A stretch of DNA of 64,000 nucleotides from Waterburya agarophytonicola KI4 (GCF_020640915.1 NZ_JADWDC010000001.1:120569-184568); one strand, 5' to 3'; positions 1 to 9,096 are shown, counted from the first letter of the stretch. Numbers and translations: made by a program. Notes: generated from the letters alone by a model not told the origin.

Positions 1-1356
1 AACTTCGGGACTGCGTTTGGTCATGGTTTGGGTTTTACCACCAAATACCAAACCAAATACTCGCATCAAGCTAAAGGCTGTCAAGCCATCTACTATTACC
101 AATACGCCTAGTAAGATCGGTTGCACGGCTAGTAGATAATTTCCTAATTCTAATAAAGCCCAAAAACCGCCTAAAGGAGGAACGGCAATCAAGCTGGCTG
201 CACCGACCAAGAATGCTATACCGCTAATGGGACGACGACTAAAGATCCCTCCCAGCAGGGTAATATCTTGGCTAATGTTGCTAATAATAACTGTTCCCGC
301 ACTCATATAGAGCAAGGTCATGGCTACAGCATGAGTCAAAATCAACAATAACGCGGAATGGTTTGCTCCCACTGCTACAGCAATAAACACAAAGCCCATA
401 TAGGCACTGACAGAATAGGACAAAGTTCGTTTAATATCTACTTGAGCGATCGCAATTAAAGACGCGCTAATAGCTGTAAAAGAGCCGACTACAATCATCA
501 CTAAGTTAGAAATAGCTGACTGTGCCAACACTGGTTGGAGTTGAATCAAAACATAAGCTCCCGTTGCTACCACAATCGAATTACGCAACATCGATGCGGG
601 AATTGGGCCTTCCATTGCTTCATCTAGCCATAATTGCAAAGGAAATTGGGCGCATTTAGCTAAAGGACCTGAAATTAACGCCAAACAAAGTAAATTAGCA
701 GACAGTGGGCTTAAATTAGCTACTTGTGCCCATTCTGCTAGGTCGTCATAATTCCATGTCCCCGTAAAAGACCACAGAGCAATGATGCCAATTAATAATA
801 ATAAATCCCCGACTCGCTTTGTCCAAAAAGCATCCCTCGCCCCCGTGACTACTAAGGGTTGGGCAAACCAAAAGCCCACAATTAAGTAGGTAGCCAGAGT
901 CAGTAATTCTAGGAATACATAGCTAAAGAATAACGAATTACATAAAGCCAAACCGCACAAACCCGCTTCAAAAAAGCCCATCAAAGCGTAAAAACGCCCC
1001 CAACCCCAGTCCATTTCCATGTAACCAAAAGCATAAAACTGTGCCAGGATATTCAATCCCGTGATCAAAGCTAATGCACCGACAGTTATGGCAGAGATTT
1101 TAATATCGAAGGAAATGTATAAACCTGCTGCGGTTAGCCAAGGAAATCTTATTTCCTGGACTGGCTGTTGCCATACCTCTTGTAAAGCAAAGATGCTGTG
1201 AATAAAAGCCACGCAGGTAATAGTTAAATTGATATATCCTGCTGGTCTAGAACCAGTTTTTTTGATGATTCCTGGCGACCAAAATAATGCTAATGTCGCT
1301 CCGACTAGTGCGTAACAAGGAACTAGCCAGATACTGTCGCTAAATATCCCAATCAT
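1..1356 (-). CDS. ndhF3: NDH-1 subunit NdhF, CO2-uptake type (NdhF3/F4-like), partial
   Basis: Proton-pumping antiporter-like subunit of the cyanobacterial NDH-1 complex in the thylakoid membrane. The frame is open for 452 codons from an ATG at 1356 down to the window edge, so the C-terminus is cut off. It is hydrophobic throughout and shows family signatures: GYMEMDWGWGRFY, QFPLQLWLDEAMEGP, and DIKRTLSYSVSAYMG with its conserved lysine. The N-terminus (WLVPCYALVGA then SPGI, GSRPAGYIN) is that of the NdhF3/NdhF4 branch used in CO2 uptake rather than NdhF1. The stretch LTHAVAMTLLYMS and SRRPISG looks closer to NdhF3 than NdhF4, but that split is from memory of the families. Partner genes (ndhD3/D4, cupA/B) would lie outside the window to the left. 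Confidence 0.88.
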   Translation of the reverse strand, partial: MIGIFSDSIWLVPCYALVGATLALFWSPGIIKKTGSRPAGYINLTITCVAFIHSIFALQEVWQQPVQEIRFPWLTAAGLYISFDIKISAITVGALALITGLNILAQFYAFGYMEMDWGWGRFYALMGFFEAGLCGLALCNSLFFSYVFLELLTLATYLIVGFWFAQPLVVTGARDAFWTKRVGDLLLLIGIIALWSFTGTWNYDDLAEWAQVANLSPLSANLLCLALISGPLAKCAQFPLQLWLDEAMEGPIPASMLRNSIVVATGAYVLIQLQPVLAQSAISNLVMIVVGSFTAISASLIAIAQVDIKRTLSYSVSAYMGFVFIAVAVGANHSALLLILTHAVAMTLLYMSAGTVIISNISQDITLLGGIFSRRPISGIAFLVGAASLIAVPPLGGFWALLELGNYLLAVQPILLGVLVIVDGLTAFSLMRVFGLVFGGKTQTMTKRSPEV

Positions 1357-1667
1357 AATAATTGACTATGTTCTTGAAAGATAATGTGTAAGTGAATATG
1401 AAGTATAAGGTGCAAACTAATAACGAGGTATTGAGGTTAAAGCTAAGTATAGAGTAAATTCAATACCTTGTAAAATATCATTTACTTATTTCTATAATCA
1501 GAACCAGACTACAATCTATAAACAATATTACGCCAAACTCAATCCGTAGTTTCACTGATGAGAAGATTGCGCTGAATATTAGATACTTTACATAACAGCA
1601 TAATTTGAGCTACTCCCTCGTATTGGTTAAATAACCAGAAAATTTGCCCTATCTCAAAGGTAAAATC
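1357..1667. other. Divergent intergenic region ndhF / PP-loop gene
   Basis: About 310 bases between divergent genes, AT-rich. It should hold both promoters. I see no clear CcmR/NdhR-type operator, no hairpin with a T-run and no small reading frame that I can support. Confidence 0.5.
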
Positions 1668-2912
1668 ATGAAAATAGAGAACTTTGTTAAAGAAACAAAC
1701 GGTACAAACACTAGGGTTTCCGCAACCTTGATCTGGGAAAATCGTCTTCGCGCACCTGAATCAGTTTTTTTTGAAACCAGTACTGAATTCGGCGATGATT
1801 TGACCATTAATCCTAACGCCTGGTTGCTCGCTTGTGCTTTACCAGCAATGCGCTATGGAGAATCAAGAATTGCGATCGATGCTCCTATTTCTCCTGAAAT
1901 CAAAGATGGTTTGATTAATTCCATGAGATGTCTGATTGATTGGCATGGAGGCGATCGCAAAGTGATTTCTATTGAAGCTCCTGTGGAAACAGAAGTTCTA
2001 CTTTACGACAAGCCAAAAAGAGCAGGGGCATTGTTCTCTGGGGGAATAGATGCTTTGGCAATGGTCAGAGACAATCACCTCAATTTTGCGAAAGATCATC
2101 CCCGCCATATCCAAGACGGCATTTTGGTCTATGGCGTATTGCAGGGGGAAAATGAATACGACCCTAGTTTTCAAAATGTGGTTGATGCTGTAACGGCGAT
2201 GGCAGAAGATGCAGGGATTAAATTAATCGAGGTACATACTAATGCTTACTCTCACTTCCGCGATTTAGACCCCGATTTTAGCTTTTGGCGATTTGAATAT
2301 CATGGCTCTTTTCTGGCTGCGATCGCTCATGCCTTTGCTCCTCGCTTGAGCTATGCTTCTATTGCTTCTACTTATGACTTTGCTAACTTAGAGCCTTGGG
2401 GTTCCCACCCACTTTTAGATCCTCTATATAGTACAACTAATTTAACAATTCGCCATGAAAATGCAGCCCTATCTAGATTAGAAAAAACCCAGCTAGTAGG
2501 GGAGTGGGATGTTGCTCTCAAACACCTACGAGTATGCAATGAAAAGGAAAGTTATAGCCAAGGTAACTATAATTGTGGCAAATGTGAAAAGTGTGTCAGA
2601 ACAATGACGGCATTTTTATCTTTGGGTTTGCTAGAGCAGATTTCTACCTTTAAGGAAAAAGATGTCTCCAAAGAAAAGCTAGTCAATACTTGCTATCTAA
2701 GCGATTCTTATGAAGAGAATTGTTACCGAGAATTAATCGAGCCTCTATCTAATTTAGGTCGTCACGATCTGGTTGAAGGTATCGAACAGATTATCAGACG
2801 CTATCGCGAAAAAGATATTAAAGGCTTAGTCAAACGTTTGGACAGAATTTTATTCGACGGCAATTTATTGAATATGGGTAAGAAATTCAAACCAGTTCAA
2901 GAGAAAGTTTAA
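1668..2912 (+). CDS. PP-loop ATPase-like (QueC/asparagine-synthase fold) protein with zinc motif
   Basis: About 414 aa. An adenine-nucleotide alpha-hydrolase (PP-loop) signature, ALFSGGIDALAMVR, lies near residue 125; in this fold the SGGxD loop binds ATP pyrophosphate. A Cys cluster, NCGKCEKCVRTM near residue 305, resembles the zinc knuckle of QueC. The rest is not QueC-like: the protein is about twice QueC length, with a 115-residue N-terminal extension and a charged C-terminal tail. I infer an ATP-dependent adenylating enzyme acting on an unknown substrate. A TTG lies in frame at 1644, but the ATG at 1668 is preceded by AAAGG at good spacing and is preferred. It stands alone on its strand, so context gives no pathway. 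A 14-bp tandem repeat follows the stop. Confidence 0.7.
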   Translation: MKIENFVKETNGTNTRVSATLIWENRLRAPESVFFETSTEFGDDLTINPNAWLLACALPAMRYGESRIAIDAPISPEIKDGLINSMRCLIDWHGGDRKVISIEAPVETEVLLYDKPKRAGALFSGGIDALAMVRDNHLNFAKDHPRHIQDGILVYGVLQGENEYDPSFQNVVDAVTAMAEDAGIKLIEVHTNAYSHFRDLDPDFSFWRFEYHGSFLAAIAHAFAPRLSYASIASTYDFANLEPWGSHPLLDPLYSTTNLTIRHENAALSRLEKTQLVGEWDVALKHLRVCNEKESYSQGNYNCGKCEKCVRTMTAFLSLGLLEQISTFKEKDVSKEKLVNTCYLSDSYEENCYRELIEPLSNLGRHDLVEGIEQIIRRYREKDIKGLVKRLDRILFDGNLLNMGKKFKPVQEKV

Positions 2913-2923
2913 AGCCAATTTGG

Positions 2924-2951
2924 AGATAACTCTAGTTAGATAACTCTAGTT
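2924..2951. repeat. 14-bp direct tandem repeat, two copies
   Basis: AGATAACTCTAGTT occurs twice head to tail just after the PP-loop gene stop. No T-run or stem long enough for a terminator. Probably a small local duplication. Confidence 0.7.
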
Positions 2952-2982
2952 TTATTTCCCACTATCAAATAACAAGATCGAC

Positions 2983-3372
2983 TTAAATATCGACTTTATA
3001 ATCAAGGTCTAGTTCGTCTCCAGGGACACCGCGAATTCCCCAATTGGATTTGGGTGTCTCCACTAGGACGATTTCTAGATCTTGAGGTGTAATATCAACA
3101 GTCTCTTCTATCTTTTGAAATAGAAGGCGAATCAGATTTTTTTTAACTTCTGTCGAACGTCCCTCAAACATGATAATTTCAATAATCGTGTAGTTTGTAG
3201 TGCGATCGCTCGGATAAATAAAGTTTTCTGACTCTAAAGTAATAAATCGTTGGAATCTTTTCTTTTCAGGAGTACCAATGGCTTCTTTCAGGGTAGATTG
3301 AATTACATAAGACAAAGCAAAACGCTTCGGTTCGATGTTTTCTTTTAGACCGAATATCTTTACCTGGACCAT
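2983..3372 (-). CDS. Tautomerase-family (4-oxalocrotonate tautomerase-like) protein
   Basis: 129 aa. Resembles the tautomerase_2 group of the 4-OT superfamily: a beta strand at the N-terminus (VQVKIFGL), a GRSTEVKKNLIRLLFQKI helix in the second half, and the typical ending ETPKSNWGIRGVPGDEL. Known members use an N-terminal proline exposed after Met removal as the general base. Here residue 2 is Val, so ordinary tautomerase chemistry is doubtful. It is convergent with the PP-loop gene and divergent from the CSP41-like gene. Substrate unknown. Confidence 0.7.
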   Translation of the reverse strand: MVQVKIFGLKENIEPKRFALSYVIQSTLKEAIGTPEKKRFQRFITLESENFIYPSDRTTNYTIIEIIMFEGRSTEVKKNLIRLLFQKIEETVDITPQDLEIVLVETPKSNWGIRGVPGDELDLDYKVDI

Positions 3373-3511
3373 CAGCTTTCTTTCTTATAATTACAGCAAC
3401 ACTTTAATCTCACTTTCCTCAAGTAGCAAGGGAAATAGTTGTTCGTTGTTGAATGTCCATTAATTACTGCTAAGTTGAGAATTGGTAAAAAAAAAGATAA
3501 AAGGTTAGATC

Positions 3512-4447
3512 ATGCGAATTTTAATCATGGGTGGGACTCGTTTTATTGGAGTCTATCTAACAAAAGTTTTAGTTGACCGCGGACACGAAGTTGTTTTGTT
3601 TAATCGGGGTAATCATCCCGCACCAGTAGAGGGGGTTACTCAAATACAAGGCGATCGCAAGGATGCAGCCCAGCTTAAAGCAAAGCTCTCAGGAGAAAGC
3701 TTTGACGCGATTTTTGATAATAATGGTCGCGAACTCAGCGATACTCAACCCCTCGTAGAATTGTTTAATGGCAAAGTTAAACATTTTGTCTATGTAAGCT
3801 CGGCGGGAGTATATCTAAAATCAACTCAAATGCCTCATATGGAAGAAGATCCCGTAGATCCTAACAGCCGTCACAAAGGCAAACATCACACCGAAGCCTA
3901 TCTCCAAGATTCTGGTATTCCTTGGACTTCGATTCGTCCAGTATATATTTATGGCCCTCAAAACTACAATGATTTAGAAGCTTGGTTTTTCGATCGCATT
4001 GTCAGAGATCGTCCTTTACCTATTCCTGGTAAGGGTAGATTCATTACCCAATTCGGTCACGTTGGAGATTTGGCTTTAGCAATGGCTCAGGTTTTGGATA
4101 ACGAGGCTGCTATTGCTAAGATCTATAATATCTCAGGCGATCGCTATGTTACTTTTGACGGCTTGGCTTATGCTTGCGCCCAAGCAGCGGGTAAGTCTCC
4201 AGATCAAATTAAACTGGTACATTACGACCCTGCTAATTTTGACTTTGGCAAACGCAAAGCTTTCCCCATCCGTCAACAGCACTTTTTTACCGATATTCAT
4301 CTTGCCAAAACCGAACTTGATTGGCAACCCCAATACGACCTCGTGTCGGGGTTAACAGACTCGTTTGCCAAGGATTATGTCCCATCGGGGAGAAATCAGT
4401 CTGAGATCGATTTTGCTTTAGACGAAGAGATATTAGGCAAAATATAA
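3512..4447 (+). CDS. NAD(P)-dependent epimerase/dehydratase family, CSP41-like
   Basis: 311 aa, extended short-chain dehydrogenase fold. The nucleotide-binding glycine motif MGGTRFIG is at residues 6-13. YVSSAGVYLKS near residue 95 and PVYIYGPQNY near residue 150 match the family, but the usual catalytic YxxxK is not obvious. The pattern (GGTRFIG, FNRG, IPGKGRFITQFGHVGDLA) is that of the cyanobacterial homologues of plant CSP41, chloroplast stem-loop RNA-binding proteins implicated in RNA stability. I infer an RNA-binding or degenerate epimerase role rather than sugar epimerisation. Its 3' end overlaps the convergent pgsA gene by 52 bp, which is unusual for two well-conserved genes. Confidence 0.8.
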   Translation: MRILIMGGTRFIGVYLTKVLVDRGHEVVLFNRGNHPAPVEGVTQIQGDRKDAAQLKAKLSGESFDAIFDNNGRELSDTQPLVELFNGKVKHFVYVSSAGVYLKSTQMPHMEEDPVDPNSRHKGKHHTEAYLQDSGIPWTSIRPVYIYGPQNYNDLEAWFFDRIVRDRPLPIPGKGRFITQFGHVGDLALAMAQVLDNEAAIAKIYNISGDRYVTFDGLAYACAQAAGKSPDQIKLVHYDPANFDFGKRKAFPIRQQHFFTDIHLAKTELDWQPQYDLVSGLTDSFAKDYVPSGRNQSEIDFALDEEILGKI

Positions 4448-4944
4448 ATTCCCCCAGAGATTAAACTCAATCCTACTGCTAGCCAAAATAAAACCATAGT
4501 AGGACTATCCCATTGAGAATCTAAAGGGGCAATCAAAAAGGCGATCGCAATAATTTGCACGACGGTTTTTAGTTTTCCCCAAATATTTGCCCCTAAAATA
4601 CTACTATTGCCCGTTAGTTTGGGGTTGACTCGCCATCCTGCGATCGCTATTTCCCGTGCCATAATTAAAAATACGCCCCAAGCAGGGACTAGCTGTAATT
4701 CAATCAGAGCAAGCATTGAGCCTAGGACTAATAATTTATCTACCAACGGATCGAGGAATTTTCCCAATTCCGTTACCATGTCCAACTTACGAGCCAAATA
4801 ACCATCGACCCAATCTGTCCCTGCTGCAACTACAAAAATCCCCACACAGAGCCAACGATTGTCTGTTGTGGGGTAATTTAATAAATAGAGAATAAAAGGT
4901 AGTCCTAAAAGACGAGACAGGGTTATCCAAGTTGGGATATTCAT
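4396..4944 (-). CDS. pgsA: CDP-diacylglycerol--glycerol-3-phosphate 3-phosphatidyltransferase
   Basis: About 182 aa integral membrane enzyme making phosphatidylglycerophosphate, the precursor of phosphatidylglycerol, which is essential for photosystems. The CDP-alcohol phosphotransferase signature is complete: DWVDGYLAR, then G, then D and D in GKFLDPLVDKLL. Several hydrophobic helices follow. The ATG at 4944 gives MNIPTWITLSRLLG, the usual PgsA start; an upstream in-frame codon at 4959 adds five residues and is less likely. The 3' end overlaps the convergent CSP41-like gene by 52 bp. Confidence 0.93.
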   Translation of the reverse strand: MNIPTWITLSRLLGLPFILYLLNYPTTDNRWLCVGIFVVAAGTDWVDGYLARKLDMVTELGKFLDPLVDKLLVLGSMLALIELQLVPAWGVFLIMAREIAIAGWRVNPKLTGNSSILGANIWGKLKTVVQIIAIAFLIAPLDSQWDSPTMVLFWLAVGLSLISGGIYILPNISSSKAKSISD

Positions 4945-5013
4945 AGAATATAGAATCAATATAGTAACTCTTATATTAAACCTCCTTAATTTCCTCGTTC
5001 CTCCTTCTTTATG

Positions 5014-5688
5014 TCAACATGCTCCTTTGCGGGCTAAAACAACAGCCACAGTTTGTAGAATTAAGTTGATGTCATAAAAGACAGACCACCGTTTTTGATA
5101 TTCAAGATCCATTCTGACGATAGCTTCAAAATCCAAAACCTGAGATCTACCTCTAACTTGCCATTCTCCAGTGATTCCTGGTTTTACTCTTAAACGCTTA
5201 AAATGATGCTTGTCGTACATTGAAACCTCATCCGTAGTAGGAGGACGAGTCCCAACCAAACTCATTTCACCTTTAAGGACATTCCAAAATTGAGGAAACT
5301 CGTCTAAACTAGTGCGACGGAGAAAACCTCCTACTTTAGTAATCCGAGGGTCGTTTTCGTTTTTAAAAATATATCCTTTAGCTTGATTTTCTACTAAATG
5401 CTTCTGTCGATCTGCATCTTCAATCATCGAGCGAAACTTCCACATTTTAAACAGCTTGCCATCCAAACCACAACGAGTTTGACTGTAAAAAATGTTACCA
5501 CGATCGTCTAACCACATAGCGATCGCGATCGGAATTGCTACTATCCCCGTAATAGCCAAACCAATAATTGCGCCTAGTATATCTAATATTCTTTTTTTTA
5601 TACTGGTTACTGAAGGATGAACGGGATGTTCAATGGATGATGGTATAACTTTCATACCCCTTAGACCAAGGTTAAATTGTGAAGTCAT
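5014..5688 (-). CDS. Bacterial sugar transferase (undecaprenyl-phosphate glycosyl-1-phosphate transferase)
   Basis: About 224 aa from the ATG at 5688. One N-terminal membrane helix (ILGAIIGLAITGIVAIPIAIA minus ends) follows KKRILDI; then come the conserved catalytic-domain motifs KMWKFRSM, DPRITKVGGFLRRTSLDEFPQ, GEMSLVGTRPP and RVKPGITGEWQVRGRS. This is the priming enzyme family of exopolysaccharide and capsule synthesis, transferring a sugar phosphate to undecaprenyl phosphate at the inner membrane face. An upstream in-frame ATG at 5766 would add 26 residues that do not look conserved. No other polysaccharide genes are adjacent. Confidence 0.9.
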   Translation of the reverse strand: MTSQFNLGLRGMKVIPSSIEHPVHPSVTSIKKRILDILGAIIGLAITGIVAIPIAIAMWLDDRGNIFYSQTRCGLDGKLFKMWKFRSMIEDADRQKHLVENQAKGYIFKNENDPRITKVGGFLRRTSLDEFPQFWNVLKGEMSLVGTRPPTTDEVSMYDKHHFKRLRVKPGITGEWQVRGRSQVLDFEAIVRMDLEYQKRWSVFYDINLILQTVAVVLARKGAC

Positions 5689-5766
5689 AAAAAAGTTTAT
5701 AGTAAGTTTATAAATTTGGACTATGCGATTAAGTTTAAATACAATTTTATTATTCTCTTTATGCAA

Positions 5767-6186
5767 TCATATTGGCTCGATAGTCTCTCATGCTATGAAT
5801 TAGGAGGCTCTTTACCAAATCTTTAAACAATAATTAGCAAGTTTAAAGCTTTTGTATACTTTTTATTGCTTAAATCTTCGATTGTGTTTTAAAAAATACA
5901 TTTTTTTTGTAATACAAAAATAATTTTAAAAAAATAAAATATAAATTGTATTAAGATATATTTTTCGACAATATGCAACTACTAAGACCATACTTTGGCT
6001 AAAATACAGCCAAAAAGTAATAATTAGATATTATTTCTTAATCTTCAAAAGTGGCATAAAAATTCTTAATTAAATTCTTTTTTAAACTGAATTTATTTTG
6101 AACTTGCTTAAAATTCATTAATTTCGCTTTTTTAAATGATACAAAGGAGATATTTATAGCGAACTAAAACTAAAATTAAATCCTCT
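5767..6186. other. AT-rich intergenic region
   Basis: 420 bases with many A/T runs between the divergent sugar transferase and Crp-family regulator genes. GGAGATATTT near 6146 is a Shine-Dalgarno-like stretch but too far from the start at 6187. No reading frame or strong hairpin seen. Confidence 0.5.
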
Positions 6187-6894
6187 ATGGAAGATCAATC
6201 TCGTTATCTAGAATCTAATATCGATCGCGAAGAACTAATTAAACTAGTCCCCTTCATGTCTGGTCTACCAGAAGAAAGTATTCACAAAATTGCAGCTCAT
6301 TTTGTGACCATATCTCATCCTGCCAATCAAGTACTGTTACTTGAAAACGATTGGGGCGGATCGGTTTATTTTATTTTGGAAGGATGGGTCAAAATTCGTA
6401 CCTACAACCTAGATGGCAAAGAAGTTACCCTCAACATTATAGGTAGAGGAGAAATCTTTGGTGAAATGGCAGCAATGGACAAACTACCCCGTTCTACTGA
6501 TGCTATCACTCTAACCAAAACTTTAATTGGTAGAATACCAGCAGAGGATTTTGTTAACCTAATTAATACCGAACCTACAGCGGGAGTTCATTTGGTTCAA
6601 CTCATGGCAAAACGTTTGCGTCAAGTAAACCGTAGGTTGCAGTTGAGAGAAGCCAGTAGTGTCTCTAGGGTTGCCGATGCCATACTATTTTTGGTAGAAG
6701 GACAAGGTACGGAAGGAGAACAAGGTACAGAAATTCCCAATTTACCCCACCGAGAGATTAGTAGTCTTAGTGGATTAGCCAGAGAAACTGTCACCAGAGT
6801 CTTAACCAAACTAGAAAAAAAAGGTTTGATCCAAAGAAATGCTGATTTCATGCACATTCCTGATGTACCTGCCCTAGAAGATACTATATGCTGA
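6187..6894 (+). CDS. Crp/Fnr-family transcriptional regulator
   Basis: 235 aa. N-terminal cyclic-nucleotide-binding-type beta barrel (about residues 25-140, with GEIFGEMAAMDKLPRSTDA in the phosphate-binding-cassette position), a long dimerisation helix, then a C-terminal winged helix-turn-helix with recognition segment GLARETVTRVLTKLEKKGL. The cassette reads GEMAAMDKLPRSTDA; GE and R are present as in cAMP-binding proteins, so ligand binding is possible, although it is not the classical SYCRP1 sequence. A low-complexity GQGTEGEQGTE insert sits between the helix and the HTH. The DUF2232 gene follows 53 bp downstream on the same strand. Confidence 0.88.
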   Translation: MEDQSRYLESNIDREELIKLVPFMSGLPEESIHKIAAHFVTISHPANQVLLLENDWGGSVYFILEGWVKIRTYNLDGKEVTLNIIGRGEIFGEMAAMDKLPRSTDAITLTKTLIGRIPAEDFVNLINTEPTAGVHLVQLMAKRLRQVNRRLQLREASSVSRVADAILFLVEGQGTEGEQGTEIPNLPHREISSLSGLARETVTRVLTKLEKKGLIQRNADFMHIPDVPALEDTIC

Positions 6895-6947
6895 TGAAAT
6901 CAAGCGTCCCAAATATTTTTATTGGTGCGACCAATTAAATAACTTTT

Positions 6948-7712
6948 ATGTCTAGAGAAGACCATCAACCCTCTGCATCCGATCCTGCTAAACAGGTTAA
7001 TGATGATGAGATTAACTGGGTAGATCGCGAAGATTTTGACCAAATTAAACTTAATGAGCTATCTTCTTCCCGAAAACCCCAAAAACAAACCAAAGCCTCT
7101 ACCGATACGGTAGTAATGGTAGAAACAGCATTTTTAGCTAGTGCTGCTAGTTTGGTTTGGTTAATCAATTTTTATTTTCCGCTCGGGCCTGTTTTAAAGA
7201 TTTTTTTTCCCATTCCGATTGCTCTCATTTATTTGCGACGAGGTAATCGTGCTTCTTGGATGGCAGCAGTTGTCTCTGGATTATTACTTTTAGTTTTAAT
7301 GGGTCCTACTCGCAGCATTATATTTTTGATGCCCTACGGCTTGATGGGAGTGCTTTTGGGAGCTTGTTGGCGACGTAAAGTCAGTTGGCTATTCTCAATT
7401 GTTTTTGGTGCCATCCTTGGCTCGTTAGGGATGTTTTTTCGTTTTTGGTTGACTTCTATTTTGGTAGGAGAAAATCTTTGGGTATATGTAATTAATCAGA
7501 TTACGCAGTTAGCAGACTGGCTCTTTTTCCAGCTCGGTATTTTGGCACAGCCTAATTTTGTGCTGATTCAAACTTTGGCTTGTGGTTTGATTGTGGTTAA
7601 TAATTTGGTTTATCTATTTGCAGTGCATTTAACCGCGTTGATGCTGCTCGATCGCCTTGATAATCCGATTTCCCGTCCTCCTGAGTGGGTGAGAGTATTG
7701 TTGGATTATTAG
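6948..7712 (+). CDS. DUF2232 family membrane protein
   Basis: 254 aa: an acidic, hydrophilic N-terminus of about 50 residues, then six or so hydrophobic segments. The segment PLGPVLKIFFPIPIALIYLRRG followed by WMAAVVSG and GPTRSIIFLMPYGLMG is the DUF2232/YybS-like pattern found in cyanobacteria. Function unknown; the fold is like that of small-molecule transporter S components. Follows the Crp-family gene closely and may be cotranscribed. Confidence 0.8.
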   Translation: MSREDHQPSASDPAKQVNDDEINWVDREDFDQIKLNELSSSRKPQKQTKASTDTVVMVETAFLASAASLVWLINFYFPLGPVLKIFFPIPIALIYLRRGNRASWMAAVVSGLLLLVLMGPTRSIIFLMPYGLMGVLLGACWRRKVSWLFSIVFGAILGSLGMFFRFWLTSILVGENLWVYVINQITQLADWLFFQLGILAQPNFVLIQTLACGLIVVNNLVYLFAVHLTALMLLDRLDNPISRPPEWVRVLLDY

Positions 7713-7766
7713 TGCGACCTATGTTGAGACCTATGTTTAAAGGTCGAAGATCTAGACAAAAATTAT

Positions 7767-7988
7767 TTATTCTTCTGTATCCGTTTCGGTTTCTTCGTCG
7801 TCATTTAAAATATCGTCTAGTTCGTCTATGGTTTTATCATCGACAAATCGATCTGATTGATAGGGCATAAATCGACCAGTACTCTTAATCCACATAAATA
7901 GAGATTCGTTTTCTCTGGGAGCAATAATTGATGCGGGTTCTCCTACGGGTTCTTGTTGAAGTGCGGGATTCTTACGTTGTCGCTCCAT
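7767..7988 (-). CDS. DUF3134 family small cyanobacterial protein
   Basis: 73 aa. The pattern NPALQQEPVGEPASII, ESLFMWIKSTGRF and a very acidic C-terminal tail (DDILNDDEETETDTEE) fits the cyanobacterial DUF3134 family, function unknown. Lies 20 bp upstream of the racemase gene on the same strand, so it may be the downstream... more exactly, transcription runs racemase-ward away from it: it is last in the minus-strand order 10218 to 7767 and may be the tail of that operon. Confidence 0.75.
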   Translation of the reverse strand: MERQRKNPALQQEPVGEPASIIAPRENESLFMWIKSTGRFMPYQSDRFVDDKTIDELDDILNDDEETETDTEE

Positions 7989-8008
7989 GATTTTTGCTGT
8001 TTTAAGTT

Positions 8009-9073
8009 TTAATGAATAAATTGTTTCTGAACAAAAGGCGAAGTCATTGCAGTCAAAAGACTCCCATAATCGAGATTAAAATTTACTCCCATTCCAACTT
8101 TTAGATCGGGGTTTTTAGATTCAAGAACTAAATGATCGCTACTAGAACCTAATATTTCTAGATCTTGATCCAAACTTAAACCAGATATGAGAGTATCCTG
8201 TTTTCCTAAAGCAATAATTGCCCTGGGGTGCATACCGCGATCGCGAAATACGGGCATATTACCAAAAGCATCTTGACAGACTTCTCCAAAAGGAAGAGAA
8301 GGCTTTATTTTTGATTCAATAACTTCGGCAATCAATTTGAAAGCACTGGTATGTAATTGAGGTATGGCTTGGCGAGTAAGGGTTTCGCATCCCAAAAGAA
8401 TTGATTCTCCCACCCGCAGATTATTGATCCGTCCCACATTTTTCGCCGATTTGTACCATTGGTGATTAGCCGAATTTCCCCCAGAAATTATAGACAAGTC
8501 AATTTGAAATTTTTGTTCTATAGCCTCAGATAATTCCGACAATTGCCACATTTTTTGATTATCGGGTTTAATGCCTCCATAGCAAGCCAAATTACAACCG
8601 AGTCCCATAATTTTGAGATGGGGTAAGGATAGAACTTTTTGAACGAACAGAAAAAGATCGTCAGGGAGTATTCCTTCTCGTAAGTCCCCCATTTCCACCA
8701 TTAAGATTACTTGGTGAATTTTATTTTGCACGGATGCGTAGTAGTTAAGTTTTTCCAGGGTTTCGATCTCTGTATTGAGACTAATATCTACATCTTCAAC
8801 CGTAGATTCTGCTTGACTTGGGGTAGTGCGGAGTAATACAAATTGAGCTGCGATTTTGGCATTTTTCATTCTCTGAATATTTTCTAGACGAGAATCAGCC
8901 ATGAACTTGACACCCCCTCGAATCATGGCGGAGGCAATTAAGGGTTCTCCCAAAACTGCTTTGGAGACTCCCATGAGAGAAATACCCTGTTGTCCGTAAA
9001 GCTCGCATAACATTCGGGTATTATGCTGTATTTGGGAGAGGATAATCTCTATTCTGGGCATAAACGCTTTCAT
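8009..9073 (-). CDS. Alanine/ornithine racemase-family PLP enzyme
   Basis: 354 aa. Alanine racemase N-terminal (type III PLP barrel) fold: ATG-proximal IEIILSQIQHNTRML, then MGVSKAVLGEP, in which the Lys is the expected Schiff-base residue; later EMGDLREGI, MGLGCNLACYGG, SGGNSANHQWY and RVGESILLGCET. This sequence order matches the stand-alone amino-acid racemases related to clostridial ornithine racemase (Orr), which lack the C-terminal beta domain of Alr. Likely interconverts L/D forms of a basic or other amino acid in the cytoplasm. The gene lies 23 bp downstream of the DUF1611 gene, suggesting one operon for D-amino-acid metabolism. A second Met lies at 9061; the start is uncertain by four codons. 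Confidence 0.8.
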   Translation of the reverse strand: MKAFMPRIEIILSQIQHNTRMLCELYGQQGISLMGVSKAVLGEPLIASAMIRGGVKFMADSRLENIQRMKNAKIAAQFVLLRTTPSQAESTVEDVDISLNTEIETLEKLNYYASVQNKIHQVILMVEMGDLREGILPDDLFLFVQKVLSLPHLKIMGLGCNLACYGGIKPDNQKMWQLSELSEAIEQKFQIDLSIISGGNSANHQWYKSAKNVGRINNLRVGESILLGCETLTRQAIPQLHTSAFKLIAEVIESKIKPSLPFGEVCQDAFGNMPVFRDRGMHPRAIIALGKQDTLISGLSLDQDLEILGSSSDHLVLESKNPDLKVGMGVNFNLDYGSLLTAMTSPFVQKQFIH

Positions 9074-9096
9074 GATTTTATGGCAACGTTGAGCGT

